DNA of 64,000 nt from Candidatus Aenigmatarchaeota archaeon. Its GTDB lineage: Archaea > Aenigmatarchaeota > Aenigmatarchaeia > CG10238-14 > SCSR01. The notes beneath the pieces were generated by a model. The model worked only from the letters and a program-made list of their open reading frames with translations, was not told where the DNA came from and searched no databases. The DNA lies in contig JACPAE010000003.1 of assembly GCA_016181005.1 (NCBI GenBank), positions 1 through 64,000 on the forward strand, read 5' to 3'. The stretch's first letter is position 1; each line of letters starts with the position of its first letter. Made by a program: the position numbers and the translations under genes. Of this stretch, positions 32,799 to 41,487 are shown piece by piece.

Positions 32799-33569
32799 TC
32801 ACAATTTTTTCTTGAACAAATTAATTACTTTGTCGTGCAATCTTCCATTAGTTGCAATGCTGTGTCCTGAATAAATAGTGTTTTCGCCTTCAAAATCTGT
32901 CAACTTTCCTCCCGCTTCTTCCACAATTATTTTTGCAGCGGCAATATCCCATGCCGAGGGCGTGTCTATCATTATGTCAGCGTGACCTTGCGCCAGGAGG
33001 ATATACCCTATAGTGTCTCCATATCCTCTTTTCCCATCGCACCTTTTCAGCAATTCAAAAAATTGGTTTCCATAACCGGCTTCATAGTAGCTATCTACAT
33101 CGCCGAACACAACGAAAGACTTTTCAATAGCATTGATAGTCGAAACGCTGACTCTCCTATTATTCACAAATGCTCCATTGCCTTTGCTTGCGAACGCCAA
33201 CAAGTTCATTGCAGGCATGTTAATCACACCGACAACTATTTCTCCGTTTATTTCCAAGCCAATGCAACTGCCGAAAAACGGCATGCCTCTGACAAAGTTT
33301 TTTGTGCCGTCAATGGGATCTATTATCCACGTGTACTTGGAATGAGTTTTCTTGTAAGAGAATTCTTCGCCAAGAAAATTATGTTCAGGGAAAACTTGCT
33401 TTATGACAGAAACTATTTTTCTTTCAGATTGCTTGTCTACGATTGTCACAGGTGTCTTGTCGGATTTTCTATATGTTTTGAAACTGCCTCTGAAGTATTT
33501 GCTTTGTATTTTGCCTGCTTCTTTTGCAGCATTGATTGCAACCTTGAGTTCTTTGGAATAGTTGGACAT
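32799..33569 (-). CDS. Inositol-phosphatase superfamily protein
   Basis: Mg-dependent phosphatases of this family act on inositol 1-phosphate, fructose 1,6-bisphosphate or related sugars. Metal ligands are visible in GEEF, WIIDPIDGTKNFVRGMPFFG and SAWDIAAAKIIVEEAGG. ATG at 33569 (MSNYSKELKVAINAAKEAG) is preferred because GTTTAAATCC lies about 26 bases upstream, and the ORF-track start would fall on that promoter. The exact substrate cannot be told. Confidence 0.92.
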   Translation of the reverse strand: MSNYSKELKVAINAAKEAGKIQSKYFRGSFKTYRKSDKTPVTIVDKQSERKIVSVIKQVFPEHNFLGEEFSYKKTHSKYTWIIDPIDGTKNFVRGMPFFGSCIGLEINGEIVVGVINMPAMNLLAFASKGNGAFVNNRRVSVSTINAIEKSFVVFGDVDSYYEAGYGNQFFELLKRCDGKRGYGDTIGYILLAQGHADIMIDTPSAWDIAAAKIIVEEAGGKLTDFEGENTIYSGHSIATNGRLHDKVINLFKKKL

Positions 33570-33651
33570 AAGATTATTTGTAAATTTGGATTTAAACATA
33601 AGGAAATGAACCCTAGTTAACTATTTCTGAGATGAGAGCTTTTATTAAAGT

Positions 33652-34803
33652 ATGATAACGGGCAAGGCTGCTTACCTCAACCGGCTATATGCAAAGATGC
33701 AGATCAGGTCTGTGGAGGTTGGGAAAAGCATTTCCGGCGCAAGCCCGCCTTCAGTTTTTGTGGGAAAGTGGAACTATCCTAAGGTCTTTGTCGGCCCTAT
33801 GACGCCGCAATTGCACGGCGACACGCAGGCCATGGATCTGCCGGAGGAATGGATCAAAAGCGGCAGGACTATACAGGACGTGATTAATTTCCGGTTGAAT
33901 CTTGTTCGGGGGAAGGAGCTTGTGAATGTGAAAGACGTCAATGCCAAGCCCGTCCGGTCATTGCAGGAAGTTGCCTTGGCCAAAAACTCGTTGGAGATGG
34001 ATGTGGAATTCAAGAAGAAACCTCGTGGCGTGTTTTTCCACGAGGACGTCCAGCCTTTCGGGCCAAGCGCGTTAATGAAGGAGTTCAGGTTGAACGAGAA
34101 TGCCAAGTGGGATGTGAATTTGGAAAAGGCTCACTATGACACCGACTTGAAGGCAAGGGACGCGATTATAGAGCTTTATGGAAAGGGTGTTGTGGTATCT
34201 GCGATACAGAAGGCGCTGAGCATAGGAGCGTTTGGTCTGGAGGGAAACAGGAAACTGGTGCCGACAAGATGGAGCATTACAGCGGCAGACGACACTTTAT
34301 CCCTGCATCTTCTGGAAAAGGTGAAGGAGTATCCTGCCCTAGACCACTACAAGCTTTTCGAGGTAAAGACTTTCAACAACTACTTTGCAATTCTGTTCAC
34401 TCCCACGCCATGGCAGTATGAGTTCCTTGAAGCTTTCATCAGTGTACTGGGCAACGAGCAGATGCTTTTCTCAGACTGGGAGTCTTACAATGGCAGGAAA
34501 GAATATGCCGGCATAGGCGGCTGCTATTATTCGACAAGGTTGGCTGTTTTGGAAAAACTGGAGGAGCTTGGACGGCAGGCAGGTGTGATTGTCTTCAGGG
34601 AGAGCTACCCAGGTTATATTCCTACGGGCGTCTGGCTGGTAAGGGAATCCGTGCGGGAGTCGTTCCGCAAAAAGCCTTTGGAGTTCTGGGACATGCAGTC
34701 AGCTTTAAAGTACGTCTCCCGCAAGCTTTGGTTGCCAATTTTGAGGTATAAGGAAAAAAGTGTGTTGTTAAGACAATCTTCTTTAACTAGATTTTTTGGA
34801 TAA
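33652..34803 (+). CDS. Nre-family DNA repair protein
   Basis: Nre proteins are archaeal factors in DNA damage repair that bind PCNA. The 383-residue product has the conserved core FVGKWNYPKVFVGPMTP, LPEEWIKSGRTIQDVINFR, VPTRWSITAADDTLS and a C-terminal PIP box QSSLTRFFG. The N-terminal zinc finger seen in many Nre proteins is missing, so this is the short form. The PIP motif at the very end supports a PCNA partner. Confidence 0.88.
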   Translation: MITGKAAYLNRLYAKMQIRSVEVGKSISGASPPSVFVGKWNYPKVFVGPMTPQLHGDTQAMDLPEEWIKSGRTIQDVINFRLNLVRGKELVNVKDVNAKPVRSLQEVALAKNSLEMDVEFKKKPRGVFFHEDVQPFGPSALMKEFRLNENAKWDVNLEKAHYDTDLKARDAIIELYGKGVVVSAIQKALSIGAFGLEGNRKLVPTRWSITAADDTLSLHLLEKVKEYPALDHYKLFEVKTFNNYFAILFTPTPWQYEFLEAFISVLGNEQMLFSDWESYNGRKEYAGIGGCYYSTRLAVLEKLEELGRQAGVIVFRESYPGYIPTGVWLVRESVRESFRKKPLEFWDMQSALKYVSRKLWLPILRYKEKSVLLRQSSLTRFFG

Positions 34804-34889
34804 ACTCCCTCTCGTTAATTGGGTTTTATTATTGCTGACGTGAGTGATGTCTTTAAATCACTTGAGAGCAACCAGTTTTTTGTGGTATA

Positions 34890-35252
34890 ATGCGGGAAAT
34901 AGACCGAGCTGCAGGCGACCTTTTGACAAACTTGTACAACATTAGAGCAATGGCGATTTCTCTTGGCAGGACTGACGTACAAGAATTGATAGACAGCCGT
35001 ATCGATGTTGCTGGCGATGTCCCCTATTCTAAGAAATTAGCACCAAAACAATTTGCGGCATATGCTGATTTCGCAAAAGTTGCTGTTTTAGTTTTGTCTG
35101 AGATTTACCACAATCAATTAAGAAGCGAGAGACAGGATGGACCACAGCTTTTCAGAGGTTACAAGCCGGTAGGGGGTGATATACCTAATGCAGAATTTGT
35201 CGCATTTAAAGAAAATATAGAACCTGGAATTTTATCAGAGGCTTACCGATAA
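34890..35252 (+). CDS. Small hypothetical helical protein
   Basis: The 120-residue soluble protein is mainly helical (MREIDRAAGDLLTNLYNIRAMAISLGR, AAYADFAKVAVLVLSEIYHNQL). A TATA-like CTTTAAATC at about 34850 lies roughly 35 bases before the ATG. It ends 14 bases before the convergent gatA stop. No family is recognised. Confidence 0.5.
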   Translation: MREIDRAAGDLLTNLYNIRAMAISLGRTDVQELIDSRIDVAGDVPYSKKLAPKQFAAYADFAKVAVLVLSEIYHNQLRSERQDGPQLFRGYKPVGGDIPNAEFVAFKENIEPGILSEAYR

Positions 35253-35265
35253 CCGGACAAGAATT

Positions 35266-36594
35266 TTACTGTGCATACGAATTAGCAGCTTGCAGAATCT
35301 TCCCTTCCTGCAAATGGTCTGCCATCAAGTGCAGCCCGACAGGCATCTTATCTACTGTACCAGCAGGTACAGAAATCATGGGTATACCCGCCAAATTGGG
35401 CGCCACAGTCAGGATGTCCATCATGTAAACCTCTATGGGCGACAGCTTGCTTATCTCGTCAAACTTTGGAGCAACTAGGGGCATTGTGGGCGCTGCCAGA
35501 ACATCAAACTTCCTGAACGCCTGCTTGAAATCTTCTATCACCTTCGTCCTTACCTTCAATGCCTTTAGATAATAGGCGTCCCTGTAGCCTGCCATCCTTG
35601 CAAAAGTCCCGAGAATAATTCTTCTCTTCGCCTCCTCGCCAAAGCCGTTTGTCCTTACCGAAGAAAAGTATTCGTCAAAGTTTCCCTTCAGCTCCTTGTG
35701 CAACCCATACCTCATTCCGGCGTATTTCGCCAAGTTGGTCGACGCTTCCGCCATGGCTATAATGTAATATGCAGGGAGGGCGTACTTTGTATGCGGCAGT
35801 GATATTTCAGTTAATGCCGCGCCCATGCTTTCCAGCTTGCCAACTGCCCCCCAAACAGCTTTCGACACCCTTTCGTCCACGCCTTCAAAGTATTCCTTCG
35901 GAACTCCGATTCTCATTCCCTTGACGCTTACTTTCAGATGCTTTGTGTAATCCTGCTTGCCTACTTGCAATGAAGTGGAGTCTTTGGGGTCATGGCCTGC
36001 AATAACTGACAGCAATTTCGCAACATCCTTGACCGTCTTTCCCATGCAACCAATTTTGTCCAGGCTGTTGGCATAGTCTATCAAACCCCATCTGGAAACA
36101 AGCCCGTAAGTAGGTGTTAGGCCTACTGTGCCCGTGAATGCCGCCGGGCATGAGATTGACCCTCCTGTGCTTTCAGCAAGCGCGACATGGGGAAAATCCG
36201 CGGTCGCTGCAACGCATGCCGCACCGCCAGAAGAACCTCCGCAGCTTCTTTCAGGATCAAGAGGGTTCTTTGGAATTCCATAAGCGCAATTTACTGAGAA
36301 AGTGCCAAAACCAAACTCGTCCATAGCTGTCTTTCCAAGAATAGTTCCGCCTGCCTCAAGAACCCGGTCTATGCATGTTGCATTGAAAGGTGGTATGTAT
36401 CCCTCCAAGATTTTGCTGCCGGCTGTTGTCTGCATCCCTTTTGTTTTTGTGCAGATGTTGTCTTTGACCGAGACCATGATGCCAGACAAGGGTCCTTTCC
36501 TTGTGTTACTTACAAGCTTATTGGGCAAAGTTATGAAAGGAGAGAATTTTTTCTGAATTGATCGCGAAGAATCCAATATTTTTTCCGAATTCAT
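35266..36594 (-). CDS. gatA: Asp/Glu-tRNA amidotransferase subunit A
   Basis: GatA hydrolyses glutamine and passes ammonia to GatB. The amidase signature is complete: catalytic Lys in VSVKDNIC, the Gly/Ser-rich PERSCGGSSGGAACVAA, and the catalytic Ser in ESTGGSISCPAAFTG. Its 442 residues match the family. It overlaps the preceding oxidase gene by 4 bases. Confidence 0.95.
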   Translation of the reverse strand: MNSEKILDSSRSIQKKFSPFITLPNKLVSNTRKGPLSGIMVSVKDNICTKTKGMQTTAGSKILEGYIPPFNATCIDRVLEAGGTILGKTAMDEFGFGTFSVNCAYGIPKNPLDPERSCGGSSGGAACVAATADFPHVALAESTGGSISCPAAFTGTVGLTPTYGLVSRWGLIDYANSLDKIGCMGKTVKDVAKLLSVIAGHDPKDSTSLQVGKQDYTKHLKVSVKGMRIGVPKEYFEGVDERVSKAVWGAVGKLESMGAALTEISLPHTKYALPAYYIIAMAEASTNLAKYAGMRYGLHKELKGNFDEYFSSVRTNGFGEEAKRRIILGTFARMAGYRDAYYLKALKVRTKVIEDFKQAFRKFDVLAAPTMPLVAPKFDEISKLSPIEVYMMDILTVAPNLAGIPMISVPAGTVDKMPVGLHLMADHLQEGKILQAANSYAQ

Positions 36595-37058
36595 AAACTA
36601 AGCTCCTGTTTTGGGTTGTTTGGAAATTTCACTTCGTCGAACAGAATTATCTTTGACGGCTTTACCTTGTAGAGCCTCTGCTCTGTCATGTTTTTGGCAA
36701 TGTCTCCAACTGACTTTAGGTAATTCTTGGTTTTAGGGAAGCGCTTTGTGAAGACACTGAAAGCTTTAGGCAGGTTGATTAAAGAAACTTCCGAAGCTTT
36801 TCCTTCAAATTGCAACCCTCTCACTTTATCTCCCAATGTCCTGTGATGAGTGACAATAGCTCCTGCAACACTTGGGTTATCCTTGATTTCAAGCGAATGC
36901 CGCCTAGTTTTGCGAGAGATGAAATAAAAATTCAAGTCCTTGTCGTATGCAAACCAGACTGTTGCGACCCACGGCCTGTTGCCATTTGCTGTGGCTACCT
37001 GCATCAATCTGGCTTTATTCAAGTAATCAGCAACAAGCTTCTTAATCTCAGCCGACAT
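36591..37058 (-). CDS. Pyridoxamine-phosphate-oxidase-like flavin protein
   Basis: ATG at 37058 (MSAEIKKLVADYLNKARLMQVATANGNRPW) is used. The split-barrel fold is seen in VATVWFAYDKDLNFYFISRKTRRHS, NPSVAGAIV and GLQFEGKASEV, typical of FMN or F420/heme-binding proteins of the PNPOx-like group. The reaction cannot be named. It sits between the SDR gene (11-base overlap) and gatA (4-base overlap), an odd insert in a gat operon. Confidence 0.82.
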   Translation of the reverse strand: MSAEIKKLVADYLNKARLMQVATANGNRPWVATVWFAYDKDLNFYFISRKTRRHSLEIKDNPSVAGAIVTHHRTLGDKVRGLQFEGKASEVSLINLPKAFSVFTKRFPKTKNYLKSVGDIAKNMTEQRLYKVKPSKIILFDEVKFPNNPKQELSL

Positions 37059-37776
37059 GGTAACCACCGTCCACAAGTATAACAGAGCCGTTAACAAAAC
37101 TGGCTTCGTCTGAAGCTAAGAATGCAACGACATTTGCAATTTCTTCCGGTTCTCCAAGACGCTTAAGCGGCACGGCTTCCACGACTTGTTTTACTAAAGC
37201 TTCTGGAAGTGTTTCATATTGCCCGCTTCTTGTAGGTCCTGGTGCGACAGCATTAATTCGTATTTTCTTATCCGCCAGCTCCAAGGCCAAACCCTGCGTA
37301 AGACTAGCTAACCCAGCTTTGGAAGCTGCATATGTCGCTGTTGTTGCACGATGCTTTACTATTCGAGCTGCGCTGATGTTTATTATGCTCCCGTTTTGCA
37401 TGTGTTTCGAAGCATATTGTATGAGAAAGAAAGGTCCCTTAAGGTTGGTATCGATAGTGATATCCCAATCTTTTTCTGTAAAATCCTGCAATTGCTTTCT
37501 TATTACGATCCCTGCATTGTTAACCAAAATGTCTACTTTTCCAAATTTCTTAATTGTCTCATCTACAAGGTCTTTGCACTCGCTCACCTTGCTAACATCA
37601 GCTTTTATTGCAAATGAGTCTTTCCCACACAGCTCCTTTGTTTCTTCGGCTGCCTTCAAATCTTCATGATAGTTTATCACAACCTTGCATCCCTCTTTTG
37701 CCAATCTAACAGCTATTGCTCTTCCTATACCTCTGCTTGACCCGGTTACAATTGCGACTTTATCCCTAAGTCTCAT
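37048..37776 (-). CDS. Short-chain dehydrogenase/reductase (FabG-like)
   Basis: Classical SDR of 242 residues: NAD(P) motif VTGSSRGIGRAIA (the TGxxxGIG pattern), NNAG in VNNAGIVI, and the catalytic YAASKAG with Ser in INISAAR upstream. The Arg after the Gly motif and IKADVSK suggest NADP use. Substrate unknown. It overlaps gatC by 4 bases and the oxidase gene by 11 bases. Confidence 0.9.
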   Translation of the reverse strand: MRLRDKVAIVTGSSRGIGRAIAVRLAKEGCKVVINYHEDLKAAEETKELCGKDSFAIKADVSKVSECKDLVDETIKKFGKVDILVNNAGIVIRKQLQDFTEKDWDITIDTNLKGPFFLIQYASKHMQNGSIINISAARIVKHRATTATYAASKAGLASLTQGLALELADKKIRINAVAPGPTRSGQYETLPEALVKQVVEAVPLKRLGEPEEIANVVAFLASDEASFVNGSVILVDGGYHVG

Positions 37777-38063
37777 AAAATCTTCGGCCCCTTGAAGTTC
37801 TTGCCTTCCTTGTGCTTGGTGTTTGCCAGCGGATCCCAGTCGAACTTTTCAGCCTTGTCTTCCCGGTAGACGTCGGAAATCTCCTGCGGATGGAAGGACG
37901 GCTTTACCTTCTCCGTGTTGACCTCGTCCAGGCTCTTGAAAGCCTTAAGAACTTCCTTCAGCTGACTGGTAAAGCTTTCCAGCTCTTCGTCAGACAAATT
38001 CAACCTAGCGTTGCTGGAAACTCTCTTCACAAGCTCTCTATCGATATTCCAATAATCTGCCAT
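37773..38063 (-). CDS. gatC: Asp/Glu-tRNA amidotransferase subunit C
   Basis: GatC is the small stabilising subunit. The protein begins WNIDRELVKRVSSNARLNLSDEELESFTSQLKEVLKAFKSLDEVNTEKVKPSFHP, the family pattern, then a short tail containing REDKAEKFDWDPLANT. It is the first gene of the gatC-SDR-oxidase-gatA operon. Confidence 0.92.
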   Translation of the reverse strand: MADYWNIDRELVKRVSSNARLNLSDEELESFTSQLKEVLKAFKSLDEVNTEKVKPSFHPQEISDVYREDKAEKFDWDPLANTKHKEGKNFKGPKIL

Positions 38064-38084
38064 GCTAACAAATTTTAACTTTAC

Positions 38085-39149
38085 TTATTTATATTGCCTG
38101 GCTATATGCTCTATTACACCAAAAACTTCAGGGTGATGGCCAACCATATAGTGCTCGTCTAGAAAACAGTAGGAACGTGCATATGCTTCTGGTGTCGAGG
38201 CAAAAGACCTGGATCTGAATTTTCTATCTAGACTTGTTTCATCAATAGCCAGATAAGCATGCTCCCTGCTTCTAGCAACTTGAAGGTAGCTGCAATGGGC
38301 ATATGCACTAACTAAGTAGTTAAGAAAAGGCTGTGTTCTCTTATATAAAATATCTTCCATTATTTGGGAGATTTCTGGCGTTACGCCGGTTTTTGCTATA
38401 TCAGGCATGCCCTCCATATCAAAAACTGTGAGAGGAAGTCTTCTTATTTGTCCGTCCTGCAGAGGCATACCAGTTATAGAATCGCCCACATGCAGGCCAA
38501 CATCAACACTATGACCAAATAATTTAACTCTTGCACAAGTCAAATAGCCCAACTTTTTTTGCGGAATACTAAACAACTTTGAGAACGGCTCTCTTAAAAA
38601 TGCCAAACCTTCCCAATTTTGGTTTTTTAGTTCACTTGTTGGTACAGGATATTCTGTATTATCATAATCCATAACAGATACAAGTCCTTCACTGTAATGC
38701 ATAGAAGAACATGGATTTGCAATGTCGCTGTCGTAAGTGAAGACATAGCAGTGATGGCCACGTTGAGCCATAAGCCTAGTGCTCCTGCCTAAAAAGGCTT
38801 TGGGCGCTGTCTTTGACCACAGCTCCTCGCTTGTCGTCCTTTCGCGAGGAGCTACCACGCCCTCTGGTATTTCGTTTATTATTTTCTCTGGGTTGGTTGC
38901 CCGAAATAAAGTTAATGAGTGATATTTTGGCAGGCCTTCCTCGTCAACGGTCTTTTCCCTGCAAAACCTTTCGTATTCACTTATCACTGAATTTGGGATA
39001 ATCTCGGTATAGCCGCCGTCAGAGTCTAGCATCTGGTCTAGATTGTTTAAAGCTGCAAATGTGCCTAGATCGTGGCGTCCGTAATTAACAAGGAACGATG
39101 TATCGTAAACTATCAAATTTCGAGTTGGGTATTGCAACTCTGTAACCAT
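38085..39149 (-). CDS. Large protein with N-terminal PIN-like domain
   Basis: Residues 12-140 resemble a PIN nuclease: D in LIVYDTSFLVNYG, E in NSVISEYERFC, and D in VFTYDSDIANP at about the right spacing. The following 200 residues (VDVGLHVGDSITGMPLQ, PLTVFDMEGMP) are not recognised. It might be an RNA nuclease with an extra recognition domain. Family membership is an inference from these spaced acids. Confidence 0.55.
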   Translation of the reverse strand: MVTELQYPTRNLIVYDTSFLVNYGRHDLGTFAALNNLDQMLDSDGGYTEIIPNSVISEYERFCREKTVDEEGLPKYHSLTLFRATNPEKIINEIPEGVVAPRERTTSEELWSKTAPKAFLGRSTRLMAQRGHHCYVFTYDSDIANPCSSMHYSEGLVSVMDYDNTEYPVPTSELKNQNWEGLAFLREPFSKLFSIPQKKLGYLTCARVKLFGHSVDVGLHVGDSITGMPLQDGQIRRLPLTVFDMEGMPDIAKTGVTPEISQIMEDILYKRTQPFLNYLVSAYAHCSYLQVARSREHAYLAIDETSLDRKFRSRSFASTPEAYARSYCFLDEHYMVGHHPEVFGVIEHIARQYK

Positions 39150-39238
39150 ACAAGATTAATTGAATGCAAAATATTTAAACCGATTACCATTATCTCCCAT
39201 AGTTTTGTGGCAGCCACCTCTATACAATAAATCATTGG

Positions 39239-39802
39239 CTAGACCCTTGAGCGCTTTATCCTCTTCAAGTCCTTTTCCAATTTTTTAAGCTCCCTGTTTG
39301 TGATAGCCGTGCCGCTTTCGACCAGGTCAGTCAGCCTGTCTATCTGCTCTTCGGTAAGCTTCTCCAGGCTGATTCCACTAGCGGCTAGTTTCTCTATATA
39401 CTTCTTTTCTATGTACGCTATGAAGACAAGCACAATATAGACTATAAACGTGGTTATGACTGCTGCCTGATAATGCCCATAGCCGACAGCCATCCCTATC
39501 GCGGCCGCTATCCATAGCAATGACGCCGTGGTCAAGCCGCGCACCCTATCGTTTGAGCGGAAAATGGCGCCGGCACCCAGAAAACCAACGCCCGTTATGA
39601 CTCCTGCAGCTATTGCAGAATTGACGGAAATTGACATCATCGTAAACAGAGCCGCCCCTAGAGCGACGATTGAGAAGGTTTTTATTCCGACATGGCTGAA
39701 TTTCAGCTCCCTTTCAAGGCCTATTAGGGCTCCCAAACCCATCGCCGCAAAAAGTTTTAGCAGAACTTCTGTCTCGTTGAAAGGAATTACTTCCAGTGCC
39801 AC
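39239..39802 (-). CDS. MgtC-family membrane protein
   Basis: The N-terminal 125 residues are the MgtC transmembrane core (FAAMGLGALIGLERELK, GVITGVGFLGAGAIFRSNDRVRGLTTASLLWIAAAIGMAVGYG). MgtC proteins help cells cope with low Mg and modulate ATPases in bacteria. The charged C-terminal tail (EKKYIEKLAASGISLEKLTEEQ to LKRIKRSRV) differs from the ACT-like domain of bacterial MgtC. Confidence 0.9.
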   Translation of the reverse strand: MALEVIPFNETEVLLKLFAAMGLGALIGLERELKFSHVGIKTFSIVALGAALFTMMSISVNSAIAAGVITGVGFLGAGAIFRSNDRVRGLTTASLLWIAAAIGMAVGYGHYQAAVITTFIVYIVLVFIAYIEKKYIEKLAASGISLEKLTEEQIDRLTDLVESGTAITNRELKKLEKDLKRIKRSRV

Positions 39803-40066
39803 AAACTAAAATTGATTTTCCTCGGCTTAAGCTTTTTGGCTGGTATTGTCAAGATTAAAATTTTTAAAGCATGTTCGGGGAAATATAGGATGGAAATTAC
39901 GATAAGTATTTATAAACAGAAAGAAAATAACTTTTACTCATTACGATCTCGTTGCTTACCTGTTAAGTTGCGACCTTAACTTGTAAGATTTTAGTCACAG
40001 TTATTACTGCAATCTCGTTCTCGTAAAAAGATATTTGGAAACCGTTTATAAAGGGTTTTCGATGAT
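39803..40066 (+). other. Intergenic region upstream of ftsZ with two TATA boxes and a stem-loop
   Basis: TTTTTAAAGC at about 39861, GTATTTATAAAC at about 39903 and GTTTATAAAG at about 40044 are TATA-like. An imperfect 13-bp inverted repeat (CTTACCTGTTAAG ... CTTAACTTGTAAG) lies at about 39953-39985 and would be transcribed from the second box. A 29-codon frame from ATG 39890 is possible but unsupported. The region may code a small RNA or the ftsZ leader. Confidence 0.35.
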
Positions 40067-40082
40067 GTGAAATATATTTCAC
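40067..40082. promoter_or_regulatory. Perfect 16-bp palindrome at the ftsZ start site
   Basis: GTGAAATATATTTCAC is a perfect palindrome. It lies about 20-35 bases after the GTTTATAAAG TATA box, so it spans the expected transcription start, and 22 bases before the ftsZ ATG. This is where a repressor dimer would block initiation. Confidence 0.6.
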
Positions 40083-40103
40083 AAAAGTTAGGGGGGAATT
40101 AAC

Positions 40104-41252
40104 ATGGAGTCAATAGTGAAGAACGCCCTGGGGAAATCTTGGAAAGATGAACCTCTACAAAATAGGTTCAAGCTTGAATCGACATCCGGAGCGACTTTTA
40201 GCAATATAGACTATTACAAACTGGCCGAACAAGAGTTCGGTTTCGCAATAAAGAGAGCAAAAGTGACTGTAATCGGATGCGGTGGTGCAGGACAAAACGC
40301 CGTGACCAGATTGACAGAAATGGGAGTTGAAGGTGCGCAAACAATTTCCATCAACACCGACGCCAAGCATCTCGCCGTAGGCAAGGCCGACAAAAAAATC
40401 TTGATTGGTCGCGAGCTTACGCGAGGGTTGGGTGCGGGCGGCATTCCGGAAGTTGGCAAGAAGGCTGCCGAAGAATCGAGGAATGAAATCAAGGAATGCC
40501 TTGAAGGCAGCGACCTGGTCTTCGCCGTTGCAGGTCTCGGAAAGGGAACCGGTTCCGGTTCTGTTCCTGTAGCTTGTGAGTTGGGCAAACAGATGGGAGC
40601 AATCGTCATTGGCGTGGTCACAATGCCCTTCAAGCTGGAAGGCGCTAGGGTGAGCAAGGCCGAGGAAGCTTTGGCTTCCGTGAGGCAGGTCTGCGATACG
40701 GCGATTGTCATAGAGAACGACAAGTTGCTCAAGTATGCGGGCAATATGTCAGTCCAAAGCGCGTTTGCCGTTGCTGACGAGCTGATAGCAAGCATGGTCA
40801 AGGGAATTACCGAGACTATAACACTGCCAAGCTTGGTCAACCTGGACTATGCTGACGTTAAGAGTGTCATGCACTCAGGAGGAGTTGCATCCATCGGCGT
40901 AGGCGAGAGCAATTCCAGCAACAGGGCAGAAGACGCAATCACCAAGGCTTTAACGAATCCGTTGCTTGAGGTGGACTATACAGGAGCAAGCGGTGCCCTG
41001 GTTCACATTACAGGCGGTCCGGATCTAAAGCTGGACGAGGTAAACGCGATGGGTGAGGCAGTCTCAAGGCAACTTGACCCTCAAGCCCAAGTGTTCTGGG
41101 GAGCTAGAATTCTTCCGGAATATGAAGGCAAGGTTCAGGTAATCGCTATAGTCACAGGAGTTCGCTCGCCTTACATAGTAGGGCCAGTGACAAGAGAAAC
41201 TCCGGTCGTGAGGGAAATCAGCCACGCACTGGGCATCGACGTAATAAGATGA
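40104..41252 (+). CDS. ftsZ: Cell-division GTPase FtsZ
   Basis: FtsZ forms the division ring. The 382-residue protein has the nucleotide-binding VTVIGCGGAGQNAVTRL, the NTD switch (SINTDAKHL), the tubulin signature as GLGKGTGSGSVPV, and the synergy-loop region NLDYADVKSVMHSGG. The signature usually reads G-G-G-T-G; here a Lys sits in its second Gly. An N-terminal extension of about 50 residues precedes the GTPase core. A strong Shine-Dalgarno (AGGGGGGAA) and a start-site palindrome lie upstream. Confidence 0.93.
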   Translation: MESIVKNALGKSWKDEPLQNRFKLESTSGATFSNIDYYKLAEQEFGFAIKRAKVTVIGCGGAGQNAVTRLTEMGVEGAQTISINTDAKHLAVGKADKKILIGRELTRGLGAGGIPEVGKKAAEESRNEIKECLEGSDLVFAVAGLGKGTGSGSVPVACELGKQMGAIVIGVVTMPFKLEGARVSKAEEALASVRQVCDTAIVIENDKLLKYAGNMSVQSAFAVADELIASMVKGITETITLPSLVNLDYADVKSVMHSGGVASIGVGESNSSNRAEDAITKALTNPLLEVDYTGASGALVHITGGPDLKLDEVNAMGEAVSRQLDPQAQVFWGARILPEYEGKVQVIAIVTGVRSPYIVGPVTRETPVVREISHALGIDVIR

Positions 41253-41302
41253 AGGCCAACGCCTTCTCTTCTTTACTTTCAAAAAATGAAAGGAGGATAA
41301 AA

Positions 41303-41371
41303 ATGGACGACGACATATGGGACCCGTTTGAAGACGCAGAACAGGAAGAAATGGACATGTTTGAGAACTGA
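41303..41371 (+). CDS. 22-residue acidic micro-ORF behind ftsZ
   Basis: ATG at 41303 with AAAGGAGGA 5 bases upstream encodes MDDDIWDPFEDAEQEEMDMFEN and stops with TGA at 41371. Half the residues are acidic and the aromatics are spaced like a short binding motif. It starts 50 bases after the ftsZ stop, so it is probably co-transcribed. It is absent from the ORF track because of size. The role is unknown; a peptide that binds FtsZ or another division protein is speculation. Confidence 0.55.
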   Translation: MDDDIWDPFEDAEQEEMDMFEN

Positions 41372-41487
41372 GATTCTTTAATTTTTTCTTCTTTCTCTTT
41401 TTCTTACTCGTTTTAATAGACTTAATTTTACCTTATAAGAAATGTCACGGATGACTGCTTTAGAAGCATTCTAGTAAGATTCTATCT

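Noticed and set aside
39890-39979. 29-codon ORF before ftsZ
   Set aside because: A TATA box is at leaderless distance, but the peptide has no recognisable character and overlaps a second TATA box and a stem-loop.
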